Of a stretch of 5,466 nt of DNA, positions 1-5,449 are shown piece after piece. The notes beneath the pieces are model-generated. The model saw nothing but the letters and a program-made list of their open reading frames with translations. It made no database searches and was not told the origin of the DNA. The translations under genes were made by a program, and so were the position numbers. Position 1 is the first letter of the stretch. Each line of letters opens with the position of its first letter. Where the stretch lies: positions 1 through 5,466 of the forward strand of contig JAEDNB010000145.1 of the NCBI GenBank assembly GCA_016302725.1, written 5' to 3'. This stretch comes from Lentisphaeria bacterium. Lineage in GTDB: Bacteria > Verrucomicrobiota > Lentisphaeria > Oligosphaerales > Oligosphaeraceae.

Positions 1-37
1 TATACTGCTTGCCCGAAGTCTTGATGATGGCGTACAT
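1..37 (-). CDS. rplU: 50S ribosomal protein L21, 5' end only
   Basis: Read on the minus strand from the ATG at 37-35, the first 12 codons give MYAIIKTSGKQY, which matches the very conserved start of ribosomal protein L21 (usually MYAxIKTGGKQY). L21 binds 23S rRNA in the large subunit. The gene runs off the left edge, so only about a tenth of it is visible; in most bacteria rpmA (L27) and often obgE follow. A GGGAG ribosome-binding sequence lies at 53-49 (minus strand), about 11 nt before the start, slightly far but usable. A strong promoter at 138-111 lies upstream, so the gene is probably transcribed independently of the HPr-like gene. The call rests on only 12 residues, but these are distinctive. 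Confidence 0.88.
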   Translation of the reverse strand, partial: MYAIIKTSGKQY

Positions 38-110
38 AGTAGGAAAAACTCCCGTTGGGGTGTGGGGTTGGTATTGTCGTCAAAGAAAATGTTCTGGCGT
101 AGAGCCCGTT

Positions 111-138
111 AATATAACTTGCTGAAGCCCATTTTCAA
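111..138 (-). promoter_or_regulatory. Sigma70-type promoter for rplU
   Basis: On the minus strand TTGAAA (138-133) and TATATT (116-111) are separated by 16 nt. Each matches the housekeeping -35 and -10 consensus at five of six positions. The hexamers sit in an AT-rich patch within GC-rich surroundings and point at rplU. Transcription would start near 104, giving a leader of about 65 nt before the L21 start codon. I see no strong hairpin in that leader. Confidence 0.7.
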
Positions 139-162
139 ACCCCCGCCTCCCCTGGGGAAAGA

Positions 163-195
163 GGACAGGAGGGGAAGGCATGGGACAGGAGGGGA
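163..195. repeat. Short direct repeat, 13 bp, two copies
   Basis: GGACAGGAGGGGA occurs at 163-175 and again, perfectly, at 183-195, a 20-bp period. It lies between the stop of the HPr-like gene and the rplU promoter. The surroundings (about 139-232) are strongly purine-rich on the plus strand, with G7 and G8 runs at 205-211 and 223-230. I see no convincing hairpin plus U-tract terminator for the HPr-like gene here; the short palindrome TCCCC-T-GGGGA at 148-158 has too small a loop. The repeat may be simple-sequence drift. Confidence 0.5.
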
Positions 196-232
196 CGCCG
201 CCGTGGGGGGGATTTCCCTGCTGGGGGGGGAG

Positions 233-1798
233 TCAATGCAGGGGGTGGTAGTGGGAGAGATAGGAGAGTTCCCGGGGCAGGGGGATGTTGGCTCCGGTTT
301 CGTTTTCCCCATAGCCGTTGGCCGCCAGGATCTGGATGTCTTCCAGCACCCGGACATCGCCCCGGAAGGTGACCTTGCAGTCGTAGAGGATATTGATTTT
401 CCGCTGGGCGTGGAGGGTGGCGATGACGCTTTGCATCAACTCCTGGAGGGTGGGGGCCGTGGAGCTCTTGACAATGGGTTCCAGGTCAAGGGGATAGACC
501 AATACCCGGAGCAGGTTGGCGTTGGCCATCTGCCGGATGATCTCCAGGGCGGCGTTGGCGGGGGTGTCCTCCCCCTGGTCCAATTTCCTCTGCAGGGCGA
601 CGATGGCCTCGTTCATGCGGGCGAGTTCGTTCCCGATGAACTGCCGCTTCAGCTGGTTGATCCATTCGTTGGCCAGGAAGAGGTTCATGGGGAGGCTGGC
701 GTCGTACTCCTTGTCCAGGAGCAGGGTGACGGGGCTGCCGTAGTGCCGGACGATGGAGGAGATGAGGGTGGCGGGGCGGACGTGGAAGCCGAAATAGGGG
801 GGGATGGGGATTTCCCGGGATTCCACCACCGCATACTGCCGGAGCATGGACTGGCAGAGTCCCCGGGCGCCGGCCAGGAACTGGTAGCTGTAGTGGCAGA
901 GGTAGTGGGTCAGCAGGTGGAGATACCAGTTTCCCAGGAGGACGCAGTTGTTTCGGCAGAAGGGCTTTTCGCTTCCGGTCTTCACGTGCCGTTCATGGAA
1001 ATGGATGAAGACGGTGGTCACGCGGAGGAGGTGGAGCACCACGCTGATGTGGCCCCGGAGGCGGCGGAGGGAGATGTCCTGGCTTTCGATGGCGCTGTAG
1101 GAGAGATAGGTGTCGTAGAGGGACTGGAGGGTGTGGAAGCGTTCCTCCAGGGAGCGGATGGAGGCCTCAGTGAGCTGTTCGAAATCCAGTCCGCGCCACT
1201 GGGGCGGGCGGCATTTGGCGGCATTGGACAGGAACTTGGCGTCCTCGGTGTTGTTGAGGAAGCTGGTGGCCAGGTGGATGACCAGGTGCTTGGCGTCCTC
1301 CCGGAAGCTTTTCACCCGGTCCTTGGGGAGCATCCCCGGGGGGAGCACCTCGCTGTAGTCGTATCCCAGCAGCGCCTCGGGGAAGGGCCAACCCTTGGCG
1401 GAGCCCTCCTCCAGGAGGAGGCGCAGGGAGCAGAAGAGGAAGAGGGAGACGTAGGTGATGGCGTCGGCGGTGTTTTCCTCCATGCCCGGATAGCTTCCCT
1501 GGAAATCATAGGAGTGGAGGGTGTGCTTGAGGTGGAGGAGGTCGTAGCCCGCCGAGCTGAAGTTCTTGAGCATGGCCACGTGCATGCGGAACTTGCTCCA
1601 CCGTTCGTTGCTCTTGGCGCCGTAGGCGTCCAGGAGTTCCTCCAGTTGGCTAGATTCCGCCAGGAGGAAGTTGAGGAGGGGGCGCGTCAGGGTGAAGTTG
1701 TTCACCCCCTCGTTCACAAAGTGCATGCAATGGGAAAGGAGGAGGGCGGAGCGCTCTCTCATCAGGTTCTCGAATAATGTCTCGTCGACGTACTCCAT
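233..1798 (-). CDS. Large HPr-like phosphocarrier-domain protein, N-terminal helical region of unknown function
   Basis: This encodes 521 residues, read from the ATG at 1798 and ending in TGA at 235-233. The open frame extends upstream to an ATG at 1915, but those 39 residues are Pro/Arg-rich low-complexity, so the start before EYVDETLF is preferred. No good Shine-Dalgarno is seen; the leader is pyrimidine-rich. Residues 1 to about 325 are predicted mostly helical, without a family I recognise, and include a His/Cys-rich stretch (about 250-315). Around 337 the sequence FGFHVRPATL matches the HPr active-site loop (GLHxRPA), with the phosphorylatable His at 339 and the paired Arg at 341, followed by HPr-like strand and helix to about 376. 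A second stretch, about 467-497 (CKVTFRGD then a helix), resembles the last strand and helix of HPr, so the domain looks split by about 90 inserted residues. Standard HPr is about 85-90 residues and passes phosphate from Enzyme I to sugar permeases; this protein is more likely regulatory. No PTS enzymes are in the window. The CDS itself is near certain, the HPr assignment moderate. Confidence 0.72.
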   Translation of the reverse strand: MEYVDETLFENLMRERSALLLSHCMHFVNEGVNNFTLTRPLLNFLLAESSQLEELLDAYGAKSNERWSKFRMHVAMLKNFSSAGYDLLHLKHTLHSYDFQGSYPGMEENTADAITYVSLFLFCSLRLLLEEGSAKGWPFPEALLGYDYSEVLPPGMLPKDRVKSFREDAKHLVIHLATSFLNNTEDAKFLSNAAKCRPPQWRGLDFEQLTEASIRSLEERFHTLQSLYDTYLSYSAIESQDISLRRLRGHISVVLHLLRVTTVFIHFHERHVKTGSEKPFCRNNCVLLGNWYLHLLTHYLCHYSYQFLAGARGLCQSMLRQYAVVESREIPIPPYFGFHVRPATLISSIVRHYGSPVTLLLDKEYDASLPMNLFLANEWINQLKRQFIGNELARMNEAIVALQRKLDQGEDTPANAALEIIRQMANANLLRVLVYPLDLEPIVKSSTAPTLQELMQSVIATLHAQRKINILYDCKVTFRGDVRVLEDIQILAANGYGENETGANIPLPRELSYLSHYHPLH

Positions 1799-2012
1799 TG
1801 GGCAAGAAAAGGGGGGGCTTTCCCCTGGAAACGCGTGGCGGGGGCATTCCCATCGCCGTCTTTTCCCTTCTGTGTTCTCTTCCGGGGGGCCTCTTTCCCT
1901 GGAAGGATGCCGCACCGGAGGCCGCCAGGCAAGGGGGAAGGCGGCCCGTCTCGGGTGTCGGGGATGTCCTAATCTTGGGTTACCTTAATGGTGTTTGGGG
2001 GGTTTGCAACCA

Positions 2013-2027
2013 TTTTCCATGGGAAAA
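2013..2027. promoter_or_regulatory. Inverted repeat TTTTCC-N3-GGAAAA, possible operator
   Basis: TTTTCC and GGAAAA flank the triplet ATG, giving a 15-bp dyad in the AT-richer part of the divergent region. Shorter relatives occur at 1819-1831 (TTTCC-CCT-GGAAA), 1894-1904 (TTTCC-CT-GGAA) and 2228-2236 (TTCC-C-GGAA). Variable spacing argues against one strict recognition site. Position between two divergent genes makes a regulator-binding role plausible but unproven. Confidence 0.3.
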
Positions 2028-2067
2028 GGCGGGGGGCGGGGGAGCCTGGCGGGCGGCGTGGCGGGGC

Positions 2068-2073
2068 TATATT
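2068..2073 (+). promoter_or_regulatory. Candidate -10 element for the HD-ftsW transcription unit
   Basis: TATATT matches the sigma70 -10 consensus at five of six positions and is the same hexamer as in the rplU promoter. It is the only good AT-rich hexamer on this strand close upstream of the HD gene. No convincing -35 is present at 16-18 bp; CTGGCG (2046-2051) matches only three of six, so an activator or another sigma factor would be needed. It predicts a leader of about 165 nt. Confidence 0.3.
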
Positions 2074-2156
2074 GTGGAAAGTGGATGGGGAAGGGCGGTC
2101 CGCCACGGTTCCGGGCCAGGGCAATCCAGCCATTTCCCGAGGGGCCGGGGGGCGCG

Positions 2157-2232
2157 CCCTTCCTGCCCTCCTTCCCTCTCCCGTCCCGGCGCCTCCCCCC
2201 CTTTCCCTCTTTCCCCCTTCCGTCGCATTCCC
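2157..2232 (+). other. Pyrimidine-rich leader upstream of the HD gene
   Basis: Of 76 bases, 68 are C or T (about 89%), ending 12 nt before the HD start codon. No purine-rich Shine-Dalgarno follows it; only GGAA at 2233-2236 lies near the start. In the transcript this would be an unstructured CU-rich tract, the kind of sequence ribosomal protein S1 or an RNA-binding regulator may contact. The tract itself is seen directly; its role is inference. Confidence 0.45.
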
Positions 2233-2244
2233 GGAAACCTTGCC

Positions 2245-3492
2245 ATGTCCCAGGACTCCCCCCAATCGCTCAATCTGGAACTGGTGGAGTTGATTTTTGG
2301 CTCCGCCAGCATCCGCCGCTGGAACGACCAGATCAACCCCATGGAGTTCACGGAGCTGGACAAGCAGGCGCACAAGATGATCATCGCCTGGGCGCTGGCG
2401 CGGTGCGAGGAGGACAAGCGCGGGCCGGGGCAGGTGCAGTGGCTGATGCTGGTGGAGGGGGCGCTCTTCGAACTTCTCCAGCGGATCATCCTGACGGACA
2501 TCAAGCCGCCGGTCTTCCATCGGATGATGGCGGAGAACGGGGAGCAGTTGAACCAGTGGGTCCTGGAGCAGTTGAATCCCCTGGTGCGCCAGGTGCGCGG
2601 GGGCTTCCAGGAACGCATGAGGGCCTATTTGACGGAACCCCGCTTCGCCGTGCGGGAGAAGCGGATCCTGAAGGCGGCACACTACCTGGCCACCCAGTGG
2701 GAGTTCAACATCCTCTACCAACTCTGCCCCTTCATCCGGGGCATCGAGCAAATCAAGGGGGAAATCGAGGACCAGCTGGAGGACCACATCGACCTCATCG
2801 GCGTGCAGAAAATCGCCCTCAAGAGGAAAACCTATGGCTTCCTGGACCTCTGCGCCCAACTCCGCTTCCAGAAACGCTGGAGCCAGTCCCCCAGAATCCC
2901 CGCCACCAGCGTCCTGGGGCATATGCTCATGGTGGCCATCATGACCTATCTGGCCCTCTGCGACACCGACGCCTGTGAACAGCGCATCGTCAATGGCTTC
3001 CAGGGCGCCCTCTTCCATGACCTCCCCGAGGCCCTGACCCGGGACATCACCTCGCCGGTGAAAAACGCGGTGGAGGGGCTGGCGGAAAGCATCAAGAAGT
3101 TCGAGAACCTCCAGATGGAGGAGAAGGTAATGCCCCTGGTCCCCCCCCACTGGTACCGGGACCTCTCCTATTTCACCGACAACGAGTTCGAAAACCGCGC
3201 CATCGTGGAGGGGCGCCTCCGCACCGGGCTCTCCTTCCAGGAACTGGGGGAACGCTACAACGAGGCGCGCTTCCAGCCCCTGGACGGGGAGGTGGTCTGC
3301 TGCGCGGACAAGCTGGCCGCCTTCATCGAGGCGGTGGAATCCATGCGCAACGGGGTCACTTCCCGACATCTGCAGGAGGGAGTGGACCGGCTTTGGAAGG
3401 AGTACAAGGAGTGCCGGGTGGGGCCTGTGGATTTCGGGCGCCTCTTCGCGGATTTCCACAACCTTCTGCCGGAGGGGAGGCGGAATGGCTGA
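2245..3492 (+). CDS. YfbR-type HD-domain protein with a degenerate N-terminal HD-like copy
   Basis: This encodes 415 residues, starting at MSQDSPQ; upstream in-frame sequence is low-complexity and is excluded. The C-terminal half carries the metal-binding HD signature: His226, His258-Asp259 and Asp355. Around His258 the string HDLPEALTRDITSPVK lines up without gaps with my memory of the E. coli 5'-deoxynucleotidase YfbR (HD, then Glu at +3 from the Asp, Asp at +8, then PVK), so Glu262 and Asp267 are also kept. YfbR is about 200 residues and removes phosphate from deoxynucleoside monophosphates; a phosphohydrolase role on a nucleotide is therefore likely, substrate unknown. Residues 72-90 (GALFELL...TDIKPPV) repeat the 254-272 segment but with Glu-Leu replacing His-Asp, so the N-terminal half looks like a decayed duplicate. 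The protein is soluble, with no signal or membrane segment. It overlaps ftsW by 8 bp, and its own start lacks a clear Shine-Dalgarno. A C8 run lies at 3141-3148. Confidence 0.85.
   Translation: MSQDSPQSLNLELVELIFGSASIRRWNDQINPMEFTELDKQAHKMIIAWALARCEEDKRGPGQVQWLMLVEGALFELLQRIILTDIKPPVFHRMMAENGEQLNQWVLEQLNPLVRQVRGGFQERMRAYLTEPRFAVREKRILKAAHYLATQWEFNILYQLCPFIRGIEQIKGEIEDQLEDHIDLIGVQKIALKRKTYGFLDLCAQLRFQKRWSQSPRIPATSVLGHMLMVAIMTYLALCDTDACEQRIVNGFQGALFHDLPEALTRDITSPVKNAVEGLAESIKKFENLQMEEKVMPLVPPHWYRDLSYFTDNEFENRAIVEGRLRTGLSFQELGERYNEARFQPLDGEVVCCADKLAAFIEAVESMRNGVTSRHLQEGVDRLWKEYKECRVGPVDFGRLFADFHNLLPEGRRNG
3471..3480 (+). promoter_or_regulatory. Ribosome-binding site for ftsW inside the HD gene
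   Basis: GGAGGGGAGG lies within the last codons of the HD gene. The first GGAGG leaves 9 nt to the ATG at 3485, a standard spacing, and decides that start. Because the HD stop at 3490-3492 falls just after the ftsW start, ribosomes finishing the HD gene can reinitiate here. Confidence 0.75.
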
Positions 3493-4780
3493 AGGCGCCC
3501 CCCCCCGCAGGAATCCCTCCGGGGAGGCGCCGCCCCGGGTATGGAGCCTTGAGGCGCCGGGCAGCGGCCTTTCCCCGTGTGCCCGCCTGTCGGCCCCGGG
3601 GCTGGTGGTCTTTGTGGGGGTGATGCTGGCGGCGGGGGTGTGCATGATTGCCTCGGCCACCCTCCAGACCTCGGGAAAGCACTATTTCCAGATGCAGATT
3701 GTGTGGATTCTCCTGGGCATTGCGGGATGCGTCCTGGGTTCCCGCCTGCCCCTGGATTTCCTCTACCGCCGCAGCCATTGGTGGATGCTCATCCTCATCG
3801 GCTGCCTGGGCTACTTGAGCGCGGCCGCCATCGCCTCCCGCCTGGGGGGGACGCGGCTGCTGGCCTTCTTCCCCCTGACGGCCTCGGTGAAGGGGGCCGT
3901 GCGGTGGTTCCGGCTGGGGCCGGTCCAGATCCAGCCCTCGGAATTCGCCAAGGTGGCCATGGTGATTTTCCTGGCGGCCTACTACGGGAACTTGAGCCGT
4001 GCCCGGATGAAGGGGCTCGGGACGGGGGTGCTCCTTCCCCTGGCCTTCGCCGGAAGCCTCCTGGCGCTGATTTTCCTGGGGAAGGACCTCTCCACCACCG
4101 TGGTCACGGGGGCAACCCTCCTGGGGGTGATGTTCCTGGCCGGCGTCCGCATGCGCTGGCTCCTGGTCCTTTTGCTTCTGGGGGGCTGCCTGGGCGTCCT
4201 GGGCATCGCGGGGAGCCCCATGCGCCGGAACCGGATTGTGGCCTGGCGCCATCCGGAGGAGGCGCAGCAAGGCGAGTCCTTCCAGCTTTTCCGCTCCCAG
4301 ATCTGCCTGGGCATCGGCGGCTTCGCGGGCCTGGGGTATGGGCAGGGATACATGAAGACATATCTCCCCGAACCCCACACGGATTTCATTGTGGCGGTCA
4401 TCGGCGAGGAGATGGGCTTCCTGGGGCTCCTGGGGGTGCTGGGGGGATACCTCTGCGCCTGCCTCTGCATCCTGGGGGTGGCGGGACAGTGCCGGCGGCG
4501 GGAGGATATGCTTCTGTGCCATGGAATCGCCCTGCTCATTGCCGTGCAGTCCCTGGTGAACGTGGGGGTGGTCAGCGGCTGGATTCCCCCCACGGGAGTC
4601 ACGGCCCCCTTTCTTTCCTACGGGGGCTCCAGCGTCATTTCCCTGCTTTTCCTGGTGGGGCTGGTGCTGAATGTGTCCCGTCGCAACACGGCCGCCTTCT
4701 GGGAGGAGGTGGGGAACCAGCGTTGTCTCCCCGTGTCCATGGAACGAAATCGTCAGGAAAGGCAAAGCACAAGGAGGTAA
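3485..4780 (+). CDS. ftsW: FtsW/RodA family (SEDS) peptidoglycan glycosyltransferase, most like FtsW
   Basis: This encodes 431 residues. A cytoplasmic tail of about 37 residues precedes some ten hydrophobic membrane segments, as in SEDS proteins, which polymerise lipid II into glycan strands together with a class B penicillin-binding protein. Visible family motifs are ASAT in the first membrane segment, KGAVRWFRLGP with QPSEFAK (136-156), GKDLSTT (199-205), LPEPHTDF with GEE around the essential Asp300 in the large external loop, and PFLSYGGSS (375-383). The RIVAW...P segment before the loop, QPSEFAK and the closing NVSRR favour FtsW over RodA, but without division genes nearby RodA is not excluded. 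The usual PDxGT-type motif appears as KDLST, a seemingly accepted variant. The start is set by a strong ribosome-binding site at 3471 and the 8-bp overlap with the HD gene. A C9 run at 3498-3506 covers codons 5-8. No penicillin-binding protein is in view. Length is normal for the family. Confidence 0.93.
   Translation: MAEGAPPRRNPSGEAPPRVWSLEAPGSGLSPCARLSAPGLVVFVGVMLAAGVCMIASATLQTSGKHYFQMQIVWILLGIAGCVLGSRLPLDFLYRRSHWWMLILIGCLGYLSAAAIASRLGGTRLLAFFPLTASVKGAVRWFRLGPVQIQPSEFAKVAMVIFLAAYYGNLSRARMKGLGTGVLLPLAFAGSLLALIFLGKDLSTTVVTGATLLGVMFLAGVRMRWLLVLLLLGGCLGVLGIAGSPMRRNRIVAWRHPEEAQQGESFQLFRSQICLGIGGFAGLGYGQGYMKTYLPEPHTDFIVAVIGEEMGFLGLLGVLGGYLCACLCILGVAGQCRRREDMLLCHGIALLIAVQSLVNVGVVSGWIPPTGVTAPFLSYGGSSVISLLFLVGLVLNVSRRNTAAFWEEVGNQRCLPVSMERNRQERQSTRR
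4771..4778 (+). promoter_or_regulatory. Strong ribosome-binding site for the coiled-coil gene
   Basis: AAGGAGGT is a perfect complement to the usual 16S rRNA 3' end and includes the first base of the ftsW stop codon (TAA, 4778-4780). It leaves 6 nt to the ATG at 4784, or 9 nt to the adjacent in-frame ATG at 4787; either could be used. This tight packing supports co-expression with ftsW. Confidence 0.85.
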
Positions 4781-4783
4781 GCC

Positions 4784-5449
4784 ATGATGAGACTTTCGAC
4801 CCGTGTATTTTTCTGGGGAATCGCCTTGCTTCTTCTGGCGGGCGCCCCCTGCCTGGAGGCGAAGATTGTGGACAAGGGCGGCACCCAGGTGCTTCAACTG
4901 CCCCCAGGCCCCATCTCCCGGAAGGAGGCGGACCGGCTGGAGAGGAACCTGCGACAGATGATACAGGACCACAACAACAATTTCCAGGGCAGCCGCTCCA
5001 ATTTCGACGGGGTGAACTGGAAGCAGGAACGCATCCAGTTGAACGGCTATGGGAAGATTGGCTTCGATAAGCGGGACGACCTGGTGGCCGCCCTGCGCAA
5101 GATGATTGCCAGGCACAACGAAAGGATCCAGAAAAACCAGCGGAAGGCCCAGGAGGCCGCCCAGCAGGAACAGCTGCGCCAGCAGCAGGAACAGCAAAGG
5201 CGTATGCAATGGGAACAGGAACAACAACGGCTCCGGATGCAGCGGGAGCAAACGGAGCGCCTGAAGAGGGAACAGCAGATGCAGCTGGAACAGCGTCGGA
5301 TGGAGGAGGAACGGGAGCGCCTGGAACAGGAACGGAGAACCCTGGAGGAACAGCGCCTGGAGGAACAGCGCCGCCAGGAACGGGAACAGAGAAGGGCCGA
5401 AAAGGAAGAGCAAAAACGGGGACGCAAGCCCCGGGGAAGGCAGGAATAG
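4784..5449 (+). CDS. Secreted Gln/Glu/Arg-rich coiled-coil protein, function unknown
   Basis: This encodes 221 residues. The N-terminus has a positively charged start, a hydrophobic core (about 8-21) and a plausible signal peptidase I site after LEA at residue 26. The Cys at 23 is preceded by Pro, so it is not a convincing lipobox. Residues 27 to about 104 form a small region with conserved-looking features (LPPGPIS, NFQGSRSNFDG, GYGKIGFDKRDDL) that I do not recognise. From about 105 to the end the sequence is an almost uninterrupted charged helix of Gln, Glu and Arg with periodic Leu and Met, typical of a single long coiled coil, ending in a basic tail (KRGRKPRGRQE). It follows ftsW by 3 bp with a strong ribosome-binding site, so it is probably co-translated in the same unit. 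After export it would sit in the periplasm or at the wall; a scaffold, spacer or wall-binding role is inference. Such low-complexity helices give misleading similarity to many unrelated proteins, so no name is given. Confidence 0.85.
   Translation: MMRLSTRVFFWGIALLLLAGAPCLEAKIVDKGGTQVLQLPPGPISRKEADRLERNLRQMIQDHNNNFQGSRSNFDGVNWKQERIQLNGYGKIGFDKRDDLVAALRKMIARHNERIQKNQRKAQEAAQQEQLRQQQEQQRRMQWEQEQQRLRMQREQTERLKREQQMQLEQRRMEEERERLEQERRTLEEQRLEEQRRQEREQRRAEKEEQKRGRKPRGRQE
5341..5370 (+). repeat. 15-bp tandem repeat, two perfect copies, in the coiled-coil gene
   Basis: CCTGGAGGAACAGCG occurs at 5341-5355 and directly again at 5356-5370, coding for a repeated LEEQR unit. Related imperfect units (GGAACAG, GAGGAACGGGAG) lie just upstream from about 5280. 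The 15-bp unit adds five residues per copy, so copy changes would keep the frame but shift the heptad register. Confidence 0.7.

Larger units (their letters stand above)
1799..2244. other. Divergent intergenic region between the HPr-like and HD genes
   Basis: These 446 bp hold no gene I can support; open frames across them are Pro/Gly/Arg low-complexity. An AT-richer island at about 1967-2027 stands out from GC-rich flanks and probably contains regulatory sequence. Within it AATGGT (1987-1992) and ACCATT (2009-2014) form an inverted repeat with a 16-nt spacer. A very weak minus-strand promoter candidate for the HPr-like gene is TTGCAA (2009-2004) with TAAGGT (1987-1982). Small palindromes occur at 2094-2104 (GGCGG-T-CCGCC) and 2150-2159 (GGGCGCGCCC). 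The right third is a pyrimidine-rich leader. Confidence 0.6.

Noticed and set aside
139..232. Rho-independent terminator after the HPr-like gene
   Set aside because: G/C runs and short palindromes exist but no stem with a proper loop followed by a T run on the minus strand.
119..1777. Long open frame (552 codons) on the plus strand opposite the HPr-like gene
   Set aside because: Its translation is Gly/Val/Glu-biased without domains, as expected of the complement of a GC-rich gene; the minus-strand product has a recognisable HPr motif and normal composition.
1799..1915. N-terminal extension of the HPr-like protein to the ATG at 1915
   Set aside because: The extra 39 residues are Pro/Arg/Gly low-complexity with no ribosome-binding site and look like translated intergenic DNA.
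1777..2244. In-frame upstream extension of the HD protein
   Set aside because: The 156 extra residues are Gly/Pro/Arg/Ser-rich and cover the divergent control region; the family-like sequence starts at MSQDSPQ.
1969..3660. Long open frame (563 codons) on the minus strand opposite the HD gene
   Set aside because: Shadow of the HD gene: rich in His, Leu, Pro and Gly, crosses the ftsW start and the intergenic region, and has no recognisable motif.
4847..4855. Lipoprotein signal in the coiled-coil protein (Cys at residue 23)
   Set aside because: The residue before Cys is Pro and the preceding positions do not fit a lipobox; a signal peptidase I site after residue 26 fits better.
3356..5413. Very long open frame (685 codons) on the minus strand opposite ftsW and the coiled-coil gene
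   Set aside because: Low-complexity Leu/Phe and His/Pro/Gln runs mirror the opposite coding strand; the plus-strand genes have clear FtsW motifs, a signal peptide and ribosome-binding sites.
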